64,000 bases of DNA from Peptococcaceae bacterium CEB3 (GTDB lineage: Bacteria > Bacillota > Desulfitobacteriia > Desulfitobacteriales > Desulfitobacteriaceae): positions 1-64,000 of the forward strand of contig LDXJ01000053.1 of the NCBI GenBank assembly GCA_001029295.1, read 5' to 3'. Position 1 is the first letter of the stretch. Each line of letters begins with the position of its first letter. This document shows positions 9,400-17,772 of this stretch, piece by piece. The notes under the pieces are model-generated. The model was given only the letters and a program-made list of their open reading frames with translations, had not been told where the DNA came from and searched no databases. Made by a program: the position numbers and the translations under genes.

Positions 9400-10070
9400 G
9401 GCGTGAGCAACCAGTTGAAATTCGGGGATATATATGGCAAACAGGTTCCCCTCCTTTCCTCAAATCTCCCTTCACAAATTCCCCCAATAGGTGTATCATA
9501 AAGACACTTACATTTGTGTAGGGGCAGCGCCTTCAGATCATTTGCTACTTAGCGGGTGCCTATTGATCTGGGGGCGTCTTTATTTAAATGGCCGGCTACC
9601 ATTTAAATACTTCCGGAACACGCGTTTCCTACCAGTATTTTCTGTGCCGAAATTCCAAACCTACCGCAGGCGTTTACCCTGTCCCCAGGTTTCTACTAGA
9701 CGCGGCCACAAGATTCCCGCAGAAAGCCAGCCGTCTTATTCAAAAAAGATCGCAAGGACCATCATCATGGGCTATTTACTCGGCCTGTTGGCGAATCTCC
9801 TTACGTAGGCCTTTGGCTCGGGCTTCTCCACAGAGCCCATCGTTCCGCTAGACTTGCTCACATTATAACCACTGACACCGCCCCCCACAACGTACTTAAG
9901 TACAGGTGTTTTTAAAAAAATTCCTGTATTTAAGCACAGGTGCGCCGGCACGGCTGCCTGTCATTCATAGTCCCCGTTTCCCTCGTGACCCCACGCGGCA
10001 ATCGCCTTGGAGCGAGACTTCACACCGAGCTTTGAGCGAATGTTGCCCGTGTGGTGTTTTACCGTCCGGA
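9400..10070. repeat. Long direct repeat, copy 1
   Basis: This ~670-bp block recurs at 14984-15659, nearly colinear and by eye about 90 percent identical. It includes the last ~110 bp of the response regulator gene and ~560 bp of downstream non-coding DNA. The non-coding part holds a hairpin with arms AGATCA and TGATCT before GGGGGCGTC and a T-rich run (about 9525-9590). It also holds two direct copies of the half-palindromic CACCTGTACTTAAGTAC sequence next to the gene end. The preceding 9177-9399 shows nothing I recognise. Confidence 0.85.
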
Positions 10071-10650
10071 CTGTGATACCCAAAGCTGAAGAAATTTCCC
10101 GATCGCTCAAGCCTTTCGCCATGAGATTCATCACTTCCTCTTCCCTAGTGGACAATGGCATGGCCACCCCGTTCGATTGTGCAACCGAACTTCGCACAGG
10201 ACTATCGCAGCCTAAGCAAGCCGATTTGAGAAAAGGTGCCACCCCTTTGGAAAAGTAGTCTTTTCCTTGTTTCACCGTGAATATGGCCTCGATCAGTTCC
10301 TTTTTATTACATTCCTTCATCAGAAAGCCGTGAACTCCTTTCTGCAGGGAATCTTTCAGATAGCCTCTGGGGTTGAGACCCGTGAGCATAATGATCTTTG
10401 TGGACGGCTGCCTTGCTTTAATCAGGTCGATGAGACCGATTCCCAGGCAGTCCGGCAAGTGAATATCAAGCAAAATGACCTCCGGTCTCTCTGCTTCCAA
10501 GAGGGCTAGACATTCCCCACCATCGCGCGCGATGCCTACAACCTCCAGATCGGCTTCCGACGACAGCAAGGCCACTGTGCCTTGCGTGAAAAGGGTGTGG
10601 TCGTCGACAAGCAGTATTTTTGTCTTGCCCGCTTTTTCCTGATCAGACAA
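9961..10650 (-). CDS. NarL/ComA-type response regulator
   Basis: The 229-residue protein has a receiver domain (acidic pair VDDH at 15-18, phospho-acceptor Asp62 in LLDIHLP, Lys in LTGLNP...K context) and a C-terminal LuxR-type helix-turn-helix with LSTREEEVMNLMAKGLSDREIS and TVKHHTGNIRSKLGV. It overlaps the kinase gene by 8 bp and starts with TTG behind GGGAGAGGAAGAG. It is the natural partner of the upstream PDZ histidine kinase, an arrangement like ComP-ComA of Bacillus. Target genes are unknown. Its 3' end lies inside a duplicated block. Confidence 0.88.
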   Translation of the reverse strand: MSDQEKAGKTKILLVDDHTLFTQGTVALLSSEADLEVVGIARDGGECLALLEAERPEVILLDIHLPDCLGIGLIDLIKARQPSTKIIMLTGLNPRGYLKDSLQKGVHGFLMKECNKKELIEAIFTVKQGKDYFSKGVAPFLKSACLGCDSPVRSSVAQSNGVAMPLSTREEEVMNLMAKGLSDREISSALGITVRTVKHHTGNIRSKLGVKSRSKAIAAWGHEGNGDYE

Positions 10651-13033
10651 CTCTCTTCCTCTCCCTCCCGCTTGTCGGAATACAAGCTTTCAGCACCGTG
10701 CCCTGACAAGGTACTGAGCAAATGTGCAGCTTACCGCCCAAGCTTTCAATCCGTTCCCTCATGCCGACCAAACCCAAATGCTCATTTGTCAGCGGCAAGT
10801 CATCTATTCTGACGGGATCAAAGCCTTTACCCGAATCTCTGACCACCAATTCAAGTTCAGATTCCTTTAATTCAATTCCTAAGTTTATTTTCCCCGAACC
10901 GGTGTGCCTCATGGCATTCGCTATCCCTTCCTGCAAAAAACGATAAGCGACTAATTCCACCTCTTCCCTGAGACGTGTTTTCTCGCTTATCCCGACGCAG
11001 TCCAAGGAAAATTCAAATGGCTCACTTTCCATTTTCTCTTCGCACAGGATGCGGACAGAGTAAACCAGTCCCAAATCCGTCAATGACGGCGGCCGCAGGT
11101 CGGAACAAATCGTGCGCAGTTCAAAGTTCAAATTCTGACTGACCTCCCGCATGTGTGCTATGGCCTTGCCATGACAGCTCTCTTCGCCGTCCGCAAAGTG
11201 ATCAGCCAGTTCATCCAGCCACCGGGACAGGTCCAGTGCGAGCTGCAAAGGGCCATCGTGAAGGTCACGAGCTATGGTTTTCCTCTCTTGCTCGACGTTT
11301 TTGAACAGGGAACCGGTTATTCCTCGCAACCTCCTGATTTTACGTTCGTAAATCTCGGATCTTTGCACCATGTTCCGGATCTCTTGCGACAGTTCCTCAA
11401 TAGCCTGCGCGCTACTTAGTTGTCGTACCGTTTGGCCGCAGATCAGGGTGAGAGACGGCAGTTCTTGCCCTTGAAACTTGATCCGGGAGTAACGGTGGCC
11501 TAAGAAGGTGCCGCTGACGAAATCCTTGCCCGCAACCCGAATACAGATCTCGGCCGGCCAATCCTCGGGAAGCCTGGTTGTCCCTAGCTGACCCCTTTTA
11601 TCCGTTTGGAAATACCTCTCCAGCATCGTCTGTTCATCAGGCCTCGCCAAGAACCTTCCCACGGCCTTTTTGAGCCCACGCCCGTCCGCGTTTTCAACGA
11701 TCAATAAGGCCCCCTCAACCCCGAGACTCGTTGCAACCTCTTCCAGGATCCGGTCTTCTTCTTCCCGCAGCGAAACCAGTCGTTCGTTTAACTGACTAAC
11801 TCTTTGATCGACGCCCTCCTGCTCCACGGCCAAAAATCCCAATCTTTTGAAGAGCTCGGCGAACGTCAGACGAACTCCAGTGAAACTTAGGCTCACCACC
11901 GTGGTCAAGGAGAACACCGCGAGAAACCCTTCTAGGTCTAAACTTTTTAATACTCCGGCAAAGAAGAAAGCATAGGTGAGTACAAAACTTACAACTGCCA
12001 CCGCCAAGGAGAAGGAGCATACTCTCCTCATAAGCCGCCGGCTATCCGGCAAATAGCGCTTGACAATGACATAGGACCAGGTGATGGGGACCGCAGCCAC
12101 AAAAAGATAGCTCAGCTCTGTGTTTTCTATGGGTGGGAAATTACACATCAGAGGCAACGCCGTTAATAAGGTAAAGGGGAGAAACCCTATGACCGTACCT
12201 AAAAGCAGGATACCGGCTTGGTTTTTTTCCGGCGTGCGGCCTGGCAGTCGCCTTATCGCTGCCAAATTCCCAAGGGAGATAAGGATGCCCGTGAGCACAG
12301 TGGCGAGCGCGAATTTCCTCAGCCAAGCGGCGGCCTGCAGAACACCGGCCGACTGGAGGACGGTCAGAGTGACGATGGCTATGGAGACACAGATGAGGAC
12401 CCGGCCTGCATACCTGTTGATTCTGGTTTCCCGTTCGACCGGAAAAACAGAGAAAAACTTCGTCATAAGTACCGGGACAAAGGACAGAGTGATATACTCG
12501 AATTCCCTGGCGAATAGCAAATCACGACCGGAGGCGGGGGCCAGGACGAGGGCCAAGGCGATAGACCAGTTCAGCCAAAAAAGGAGACGAGCCGGGCCCC
12601 ACAGGGGGCGTCTCAGCCAAGCGAGCAATCCCAAATTTGCAAAAAGATATCCCAGAATAATCATGAAGATCTCGCTTAAAGACTCCAACCTCACAGCCCC
12701 TTGTTGTACTTTGACGACCCTTCCCCCGGACTGACCCGGTCCTCGGAACTTGAGTGTTGTGATCCCTTCCGCCTCGTTCCATGTCCGAACGTCGCCGTAC
12801 GCTCCCGGATCCTTCTGATTGATTTCTAAAATCCGGTCCCCCACTCGCACTCCGGCCTTGTAAGCCGCGCCATTCGGATCACTGCCAACCACGATCCATC
12901 TCCCGTTCACATCTGCGAGTTCCAACCCGACGTAAGCCCGATCAAGCATCACGCCCAGATATATCACGGAGATCAGCAGGAAGACAGCACTTGCCAGGTA
13001 ATAGGGCGGCCGCCCCGACAACACTTTCCTCAT
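10643..13033 (-). CDS. ComP-like PDZ sensor histidine kinase
   Basis: The 796-residue membrane kinase has a first helix (about 10-32), an extracytoplasmic PDZ-like domain to ~120 (GVRVGDRILEINQKDPG), then about seven further membrane helices, a GAF-like cytoplasmic region, and a HisKA_3 dimerisation box with the phospho-acceptor in ARDLHDGPLQ, followed by a HATPase_c domain (N-box NAMRHTG, G-box GKGFD and GLVGMRERI). This domain order equals that of ComP, the competence pheromone sensor. No comX or comQ gene is visible nearby, so the ligand is unknown. ATG at 13033 is preferred over the adjacent TTG. Confidence 0.88.
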   Translation of the reverse strand: MRKVLSGRPPYYLASAVFLLISVIYLGVMLDRAYVGLELADVNGRWIVVGSDPNGAAYKAGVRVGDRILEINQKDPGAYGDVRTWNEAEGITTLKFRGPGQSGGRVVKVQQGAVRLESLSEIFMIILGYLFANLGLLAWLRRPLWGPARLLFWLNWSIALALVLAPASGRDLLFAREFEYITLSFVPVLMTKFFSVFPVERETRINRYAGRVLICVSIAIVTLTVLQSAGVLQAAAWLRKFALATVLTGILISLGNLAAIRRLPGRTPEKNQAGILLLGTVIGFLPFTLLTALPLMCNFPPIENTELSYLFVAAVPITWSYVIVKRYLPDSRRLMRRVCSFSLAVAVVSFVLTYAFFFAGVLKSLDLEGFLAVFSLTTVVSLSFTGVRLTFAELFKRLGFLAVEQEGVDQRVSQLNERLVSLREEEDRILEEVATSLGVEGALLIVENADGRGLKKAVGRFLARPDEQTMLERYFQTDKRGQLGTTRLPEDWPAEICIRVAGKDFVSGTFLGHRYSRIKFQGQELPSLTLICGQTVRQLSSAQAIEELSQEIRNMVQRSEIYERKIRRLRGITGSLFKNVEQERKTIARDLHDGPLQLALDLSRWLDELADHFADGEESCHGKAIAHMREVSQNLNFELRTICSDLRPPSLTDLGLVYSVRILCEEKMESEPFEFSLDCVGISEKTRLREEVELVAYRFLQEGIANAMRHTGSGKINLGIELKESELELVVRDSGKGFDPVRIDDLPLTNEHLGLVGMRERIESLGGKLHICSVPCQGTVLKACIPTSGRERKRVV

Positions 13034-13241
13034 CAAGCTTGCTCATCCTCTCCGTCCACCTAGGGATAGGAATCGCCTAATCTGGCTGGCCTTCTTTGTC
13101 AGTGCACCTTCCTTAATAATATTTGACACAGCCCTCTCGTTTCCTTCAAGACTCGGAGTTTTTTTCCAAAGGTATTGGCCCACAGGAATGCGTACCTCAA
13201 TTCAGCCTAGTCTCGGTGTAATCAAAGCAGCCGAACTGCTA

Positions 13242-13276
13242 CAAAAATAAAGGCTAGGACGTACGAGTGTCCTAGC
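13242..13276 (-). terminator. Terminator-like hairpin, copy of the one near 4 kb
   Basis: Arms GCTAGGAC and GTCCTAGC (13253-13276) around an 8-nt loop are followed on the bottom strand by CTTTATTTTTGT. Flanks match those of the hairpin at 3968-4001, including a trailing GCAA-C-GG-CAC segment. It may end transcription from the decayed genes upstream or be a small dispersed repeat. Confidence 0.55.
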
Positions 13277-13433
13277 GCAACCGGGCCACAGATTATAGGC
13301 CATAGGGCGAGTGAAAAGTAGCTTCTTCCAGCGCAGAGCAGAACATTTGCTCCCTGCGAGCGTTTTTCCGATTCCTTTGAGAAAGGGGAATCATCAGTAC
13401 AGATTATGCGTCAAAAACGCCCATGGTACTGGC

Positions 13434-13501
13434 AGTGCCTTCAGATCAATTGCTACTTTGCCGGTGCCTTTGATCTGGGGGCGTCTTTATTTAAATGGCC
13501 G
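13434..13501. repeat. Third copy of the AGATCAA/TTGATCT hairpin element
   Basis: The block runs from CAGTGCCTTCAGATCAATTG to GGGGGCGTCTTTATTTAAAT and matches parts of the two long repeats at about 9530-9590 and 15108-15170, though the rest of the long repeat is absent here. The stem is preserved despite base changes in the loop, and a T-rich run follows on the top strand. Confidence 0.7.
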
Positions 13502-13512
13502 CGACCTCTACT

Positions 13513-13729
13513 TCAATCGTGCTTGCTACGCCATTTTTCATAAAGCCAGCAGCAAATCGTTAAGAACCAACCAATAGACATTACAATAACAGTCACATCA
13601 AGCCACATAGCGTCATTTCGACCATAAGCTCGCACCATCGCATTAGCTAATATTGAAGCCGTTGCAATCAAAAAGCCTAGCCATTCAAAACAATCTAGTA
13701 TTTTTTCAATTCTTAGTTTTTCCTTTCAT
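13513..13729 (-). pseudogene. Small two-helix membrane protein gene with a +1 frameshift
   Basis: From an ATG at 13729 the frame stops after 7 codons, but shifting one base within a run of five A near 13717 opens a 71-residue protein with a LDCFEWLGFLIATASIL helix, an Asn/Arg-containing loop and a WLDVTVIVMSIGWFLTIC helix, ending in a basic tail and TGA. The length of the interval is 72 codons plus one base, as expected for a single insertion. Either a pseudogene or slippage-dependent expression; no family recognised. Confidence 0.4.
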
Positions 13730-13800
13730 GCAACGGCTACCCTAGATGGATAACAGCTCCATTAGTGGTTATTTTAAGCAACTTAGCCCCCCCTAATTCG

Positions 13801-13926
13801 TTACTGCGAAAGTTGGGTACGCAAATTATTATACAAGTCTTCTGTTTTTTGTTTGGACTGATTATTAAGAATGACTTGTTCCGATCCAGTTGTCACTGGG
13901 GCCGCCTGCGCCGTTTCCGCCGTTAC
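13801..13926 (-). pseudogene. Remnant of a small secreted protein
   Basis: Bottom-strand reading from about 13924 gives a run of ~41 residues beginning VTAETAQAAPVTTGSE and ending in NNLRTQLSQ before TAA at 13801. It looks like a mature region just after a signal peptide, but no signal sequence or start codon can be read in frame upstream. I treat it as a relic with low certainty. Confidence 0.25.
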
Positions 13927-13953
13927 TTAATTGTCTAATGATTGCTCATAGTG

Positions 13954-14451
13954 TCAGAATCGCAGGTATGGTTGGGCCGAGTTAGTTTTCAATTCAATTG
14001 TTTGTATTTGGTTATCAATATTTATTGTTACTGTTATTATAGAATCTCCAGTCTCGACCGCCGGACCTGTAGTATGTGATTTTAAAACATAGGTTTTTCG
14101 TGCATGAGAGCCATTATCATAATGTTCTACTAACTTTTCACCTTTTGGTAGATAATCATCTTCTTTATATGATATTTGAAGATATTTAACTGAAGATAAT
14201 TGAGCTATGTCTTTTTTATAAGTTACTATTAATGTTTTATTTAAGTTACTGTCAAAATTAATCGTGCCAAATATATTTTTATTGACAATACCTATTCCTT
14301 TTACTTGTAATTCAGCAACCCAAAATTTATTTTCTCCTTTAAACGTATAATTTATGTTAAGTATTTCTTTTCTATTTGAGTAATGATAGACTAGATAACC
14401 AGTAATTGTTAAAATACTTATACATATTATGAGAATACATATTTTTTTCAC
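13954..14451 (-). CDS. Hypothetical membrane-anchored protein, 165 aa
   Basis: The protein has a short basic start and one membrane segment (about 3-25) followed by a soluble, beta-rich extracellular region with many Lys, Asn and Thr. I choose the GTG at 14451 because GGGGGGA lies 6 nt upstream; an ATG 18 bp earlier lacks a ribosome site. The gene is strongly AT-rich, like the other accessory genes here. No family recognised. Confidence 0.45.
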   Translation of the reverse strand: MKKICILIICISILTITGYLVYHYSNRKEILNINYTFKGENKFWVAELQVKGIGIVNKNIFGTINFDSNLNKTLIVTYKKDIAQLSSVKYLQISYKEDDYLPKGEKLVEHYDNGSHARKTYVLKSHTTGPAVETGDSIITVTINIDNQIQTIELKTNSAQPYLRF

Positions 14452-14517
14452 TTTAAATCCCCCCGACAAAATTTATATATTCGCTCAGAAACAGATAATT
14501 TATACTACTCAACCGGA

Positions 14518-14537
14518 CCACCGCCTTTAGGCGGTGG
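14518..14537. repeat. IS200/IS605-like end hairpin
   Basis: The sequence CCACCGCC-TTTA-GGCGGTGG forms a perfect 8-bp stem with a TTTA loop and is followed by GGCTTTCATTGCGGCTGAAA. Hairpins of this shape mark ends of IS200/IS605 elements. No TnpA or TnpB gene is present nearby. A degraded interval without genes continues to 14699. Confidence 0.4.
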
Positions 14538-14699
14538 CTTTCATTGCGGCTGAAAGTCGCTATCGGGATAAAGCCACCTGAAGATGTTGTTGACTGAAAC
14601 TCCAGTTATCCTGAAGCTTCCGCCGGACACTTGACGTCGTCAATCTATGAAGATTGAAAAATATCAATAAACAATGGGAATATGGTCGGATACACCTAA

Positions 14700-14864
14700 T
14701 TATCTCTTTAAATACTTTTTGATCAAGGTCGTTGGTATTATAAGCAAAGGAATCGTAATCACAAAATATAATATGATGTTTATTGGCAATAGCATTTTTG
14801 TTGTAAACATTAATACAAGAATATACCACAAAATTACCCCAGTGTAAGCAATTAAGCCCTTCAT
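14700..14864 (-). CDS. Small two-helix membrane protein, 54 aa
   Basis: From an ATG at 14864 with GGGGG 5 nt upstream, the frame encodes two hydrophobic segments (YTGVILWYILVLMFTT and IILYFVITIPLLIIP) and a basic C-terminus LIKKYLKR. The size and topology fit many small membrane proteins of Firmicutes of unknown role. The gene lies between two IS200/IS605-like hairpins. Confidence 0.4.
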   Translation of the reverse strand: MKGLIAYTGVILWYILVLMFTTKMLLPINIILYFVITIPLLIIPTTLIKKYLKR

Positions 14865-14910
14865 ACTAACCCCCATCTCGCCGCTATCGCGGCGACACAA
14901 ATAGCGCGGA

Positions 14911-14929
14911 CCACCCCTTCAAGGGGTGG
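14911..14929. repeat. IS200/IS605-like end hairpin
   Basis: The sequence CCACCCCTT-C-AAGGGGTGG is followed on the top strand by CTTGATTCTAG. On the bottom strand this gives GAATCAAGCCACCCC, a sequence typical of IS605-group right ends. No transposase is adjacent, so it is an imprint or a non-autonomous remnant. Confidence 0.4.
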
Positions 14930-14983
14930 CTTGATTCTAGCCCTATAAGGGCATGGTACTTGCTGCGCCTTAAGGCATGGTTT

Positions 14984-15659
14984 GGCGTGAGCAACCAGTT
15001 GAAATTCGGGGATATATATGGCAAACAGGTTCCCCTCCTTTCCTCAAATCTCCCTTCACAAATTCCCCCAGTAGGTGTATCATAATGACACCTACATTTG
15101 TGTAGGGGCAGCGCCTTCAGATCAATTGCTATTTAGCGGGTGCCTATTGATCTGGGGGCGTCTTTATTTATATGGCCGGCGACCATTTAATGACTTCCGG
15201 AACACGCGTTTCCTACCAGTATTTTCTGCGCCGAAATTCCAAACCTACCGCAGGCTTTTACCCTGTCCCCATGTTTCTACTAGACGCGGCAACAAGATTC
15301 CCCACAGAAAGTCAGCCGTCGTATTCTAAAAAGATCGTAAGGACGGACCATCGTCAGTGGCTATTTACTCAGCCTGTTGGCGAATCTCCCCGCGTAGGCC
15401 TTTGACTCGGTCTCTCCACACAGCCCATCGTTCCGCCAGACTTGTTCACATTATAACCACGGATATCCGCCCCCCACAACGTACTTAAGTACAGGTGCTT
15501 AAAAAAAATCCTGTACTTAAGTACAGGTGCGCCGGTATGGCTGCATGTCATTCATAGTCCTCGTTTCCCTCATGACCCCACGGGGCAATCGCCTTGGAGC
15601 GAAACTTCTTGCCGAGTTTTGAGCGAATGTTTTGCTCGTGTGGTCTTTTGCCGTCCAGA
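14984..15659. repeat. Long direct repeat, copy 2
   Basis: This is the second copy of the block at 9400-10070, in the same orientation and offset by ~5.58 kb. It carries the hairpin element, the paired CTTAAGTACAGG sequences and a truncated 3' end of the response regulator gene. At about 15660 the homology ends and a fragment of the phosphoesterase pseudogene begins. Confidence 0.85.
15548..15659 (-). pseudogene. 3' fragment of the response regulator gene
   Basis: This piece matches the last ~110 bp of the gene at 9961-10650, including the stop codon context, but carries an insertion that shifts the frame and lacks everything upstream. It exists only because the flanking block was duplicated. 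Confidence 0.7.
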
Positions 15660-15660
15660 G

Positions 15661-15745
15661 TAAGCCGACATAGACGAAGATGTACTCTTCAGCCGCCATT
15701 TGCGGGCCGCTGCTCTATGCCGCCGTTTTCTGTGGCCCTTCGCCC
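15661..15745 (-). pseudogene. Fragment of the phosphoesterase gene
   Basis: Bottom-strand reading gives ATENGGIEQRPANGG and, in a shifted frame, EEYIFVYVGL, matching AIENDGIEQWFANGG and EGYIFVHAGL of the pseudogene at 6055-6435 with the interval between deleted. It is fused directly to the response regulator fragment. Confidence 0.65.
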
Positions 15746-16030
15746 TTATTGGCTCAGCTTCATAATCGTTTCAATGGCTTTGTTGAGAATTTCCTGCTGG
15801 TTTTCCCCGTTCTCCAGCGCATCCACCAGACACGTATTGGCGTAGCGCTGGGCAACGACGGCAGACACTTTCTGAATAGATGACCGGATAGCTAAGAGCT
15901 GCACGAGAATTTCCTCACAGGTTTTGTCTTCTTCAATCATGCGCTCAACACCGGAAATATGGCCCCGGGTTGTCTTGAGCCGGGTCAGGATTTCCTTGCT
16001 TTCCGCAGGATCAACGCTGTGCACCTGCAT
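15746..16030 (-). CDS. CsoR/RcnR-family repressor, possibly CstR-like
   Basis: The 94-residue all-helical protein shows the family pattern RLKTTRGHISGVERMIEEDKTC and a C-terminal NKAIETIMKL. Cys38 and Cys67 occupy the positions of the two CsoR copper ligands, but the intervening His ligand (four residues before the second Cys) is Tyr63. A two-Cys, no-His pattern is characteristic of CstR persulfide sensors, so a sulfur or other thiol-reactive signal is as likely as copper. The ATG at 16030 follows GGGAGG. No transporter or sulfur gene adjoins it. The target operon is not visible. Confidence 0.8.
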   Translation of the reverse strand: MQVHSVDPAESKEILTRLKTTRGHISGVERMIEEDKTCEEILVQLLAIRSSIQKVSAVVAQRYANTCLVDALENGENQQEILNKAIETIMKLSQ

Positions 16031-16222
16031 TTCCCTCCCTTTTCCGAGCAATGCTGCCGCAAACGATCTTCAATGGCTCAGGCACATAATCCAAAACTAA
16101 ACCGGGAAAGCGGGAAGCGGGCTGCGCCTGAGCCTTTTGGCGGCAAGCGAAACACCGCCGAACCGACTCATTTCCCGGCTGAGCTTTTTGGTCGATAAAC
16201 CGGGCTTGTGCCAAAAAAAACA

Positions 16223-16810
16223 TTAAGGATTTTTATACAGCATAATATACTTTTGATAGCTTTTCAAGACGCGTTGCACGTATTCCCGGGTCTCCCGGAA
16301 TGGGATGTCCCCCACCTGGACGTGCTTGGGATCAATTTGCCCCGAGCGAATCCATTGCCGCACATGCCCTTTCCCCGCATTGTAAGCCGCCATCGTCAAT
16401 ACGACATTTCCCGAGAATTCTTTCTCCAGACTTGCTAAATACCAGGTCCCGTACTGAATATTCTTTTCCGGCTCCAGGAGATCCGGTTCACTGTATTCCT
16501 TGTCGCCCAGGCTGCGCGCAATCGAACTCGCCGTCGCCGGCATGAGCTGCATCAAGCCCCGCGCCCCTTTGCGTGACTCCGATTGCGGCAAGAACCGGCT
16601 TTCCTCCCGGATAACGGCGATGACTAACAATGGATCGACGCCATAATCGTGCGCATACTGATCCACAATGGCCCGGTTCGGGAAGGGGTAAAAAATACGT
16701 TCAACGGGCGGCGACTGCCAAAGCGCCCAGCCTGCTACCACAATGAGCACCAGGACCACAATCAGCCTGGCTAAGGTGTTTCCTCTCGAATTCGTCCTCT
16801 TTTTAGCCAT
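16223..16810 (-). CDS. Lytic transglycosylase, SLT domain
   Basis: The 195-residue protein has a signal anchor (about 14-34) and a Slt70-type catalytic domain: catalytic Glu in VIREESRF, then GARGLMQLMPATA, NIQYGTWYLASL and AAYNAGKGHVRQW. It cleaves peptidoglycan glycan strands with anhydro-muramic acid formation outside the membrane. ATG at 16810 has AAGGAG 5 nt upstream. It lies downstream of coaE in an order (polA-mutM-coaE-slt) that I associate with Peptococcaceae. Confidence 0.88.
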   Translation of the reverse strand: MAKKRTNSRGNTLARLIVVLVLIVVAGWALWQSPPVERIFYPFPNRAIVDQYAHDYGVDPLLVIAVIREESRFLPQSESRKGARGLMQLMPATASSIARSLGDKEYSEPDLLEPEKNIQYGTWYLASLEKEFSGNVVLTMAAYNAGKGHVRQWIRSGQIDPKHVQVGDIPFRETREYVQRVLKSYQKYIMLYKNP

Positions 16811-16900
16811 CACATCTCCTTACATACCCGTTCACCGCTCCGCACCTGCTCGCAAGATCCGATCCAATCGTGAGACTGACTTCTACAGGACTATGGTGAT

Positions 16901-16918
16901 GTTCAACTTTAGTTGAAC
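16901..16918. repeat. Short palindrome, IS200/IS605-like
   Basis: The sequence GTTCAAC-TTTA-GTTGAAC forms a perfect 7-bp stem with a TTTA loop in the gap between coaE and the transglycosylase gene. Shape and loop match the other hairpins of this kind in the window. Confidence 0.35.
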
Positions 16919-17001
16919 GAGTTCACTCCCTACACTCGTTTGATATTACCTTGATCCAAACGTAAAACTTCCGCGTCCACCCATAGGAGTGATGCCAGCG
17001 A

Positions 17002-17625
17002 CTAAGGCAACAGTTCTGTAGGCACGAGGCCTCGCTCTGTCAGGGTACGCCGATACCGCGCCAGCTGGTCTTCGGTCTCGCTCCAGTCCCCGGAATTGTC
17101 GATCACGACATCCGCCAGCTGCCGCTTGTCGTCAAGTGGTATCTGGGCCGCCAGTCTGGCCAAGATATCGGCCCGCGTCAAACCGTCGCGGCGCCGGACC
17201 CGTTCAATCTGGACCTCAACCGGAACCCAAGTGAGCAGAGTTTCCTGAACATACCCTCGCGAATTCTTTTCAAATAAGAGCGGAACATCCCAGATAGCCA
17301 CCCTCTGACCGCAGTCCTTCAGGGTTTGCATTTCTTCCTGCCGGACGCGTTCGATCCGCGGGTAGATGATTCCCTCCAAGACTTCGCGGGCCTTGCCATC
17401 CGCAAACACGATATCGGCGAGTTTCCGGCGCTCCACTTGCCCGTCCTCCGCCATGACCCCCGCTCCGAAAGCCTGGCGGATCAGGTGCAGAGTCTCGGCG
17501 TCTCCCTGCAAAAGCCTCCTAACCATGGCATCCGCATCCAGAACCGGAATCCCCCGTTCCCGAAACCAGCGCGCCACACTCGACTTGCCGCTGCCGATGC
17601 CCCCGGTTAAACCAATAAGCCACAT
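17002..17625 (-). CDS. coaE: Dephospho-CoA kinase
   Basis: The 207-residue enzyme carries the P-loop GLTGGIGSGKSS at residues 5-16 and the family blocks DADAMVRRLL, PRIERVRQEE and WDVPLLFEK. It phosphorylates the 3'-OH of dephospho-CoA, the last step of CoA synthesis. The ATG has GTGAGG upstream. coaD, the preceding step, is present separately at 43162. Length is normal for the family. Confidence 0.93.
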   Translation of the reverse strand: MWLIGLTGGIGSGKSSVARWFRERGIPVLDADAMVRRLLQGDAETLHLIRQAFGAGVMAEDGQVERRKLADIVFADGKAREVLEGIIYPRIERVRQEEMQTLKDCGQRVAIWDVPLLFEKNSRGYVQETLLTWVPVEVQIERVRRRDGLTRADILARLAAQIPLDDKRQLADVVIDNSGDWSETEDQLARYRRTLTERGLVPTELLP

Positions 17626-17772
17626 CTTACCTCACCCCAAGCTTCCGGCCACAATCTCCCCGCACTCCCCCCGAGGCTGCGGCCGGGGGACTTCTCGCAA
17701 GTTATGTTAAAGAAGTGGAACCTGCACAGTTGACAGGGCTTACTCTTACTTGTCCCGGCCGACCGCCGGGGC

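Larger units (their letters stand above)
13034..13512. other. Non-coding stretch upstream of the kinase gene
   Basis: This ~480-bp stretch contains a bottom-strand terminator-like hairpin at 13242-13276 and the third copy of a repeat hairpin at 13434-13501. A short top-strand reading frame through it has no ribosome site or recognisable sequence. I see no clear promoter for the two-component operon. Confidence 0.5.

Noticed and set aside
9491-9851. Top-strand frames of 87-105 codons in the long repeat
   Set aside because: They run through hairpins, have no ribosome sites, and frames differ between the two repeat copies.
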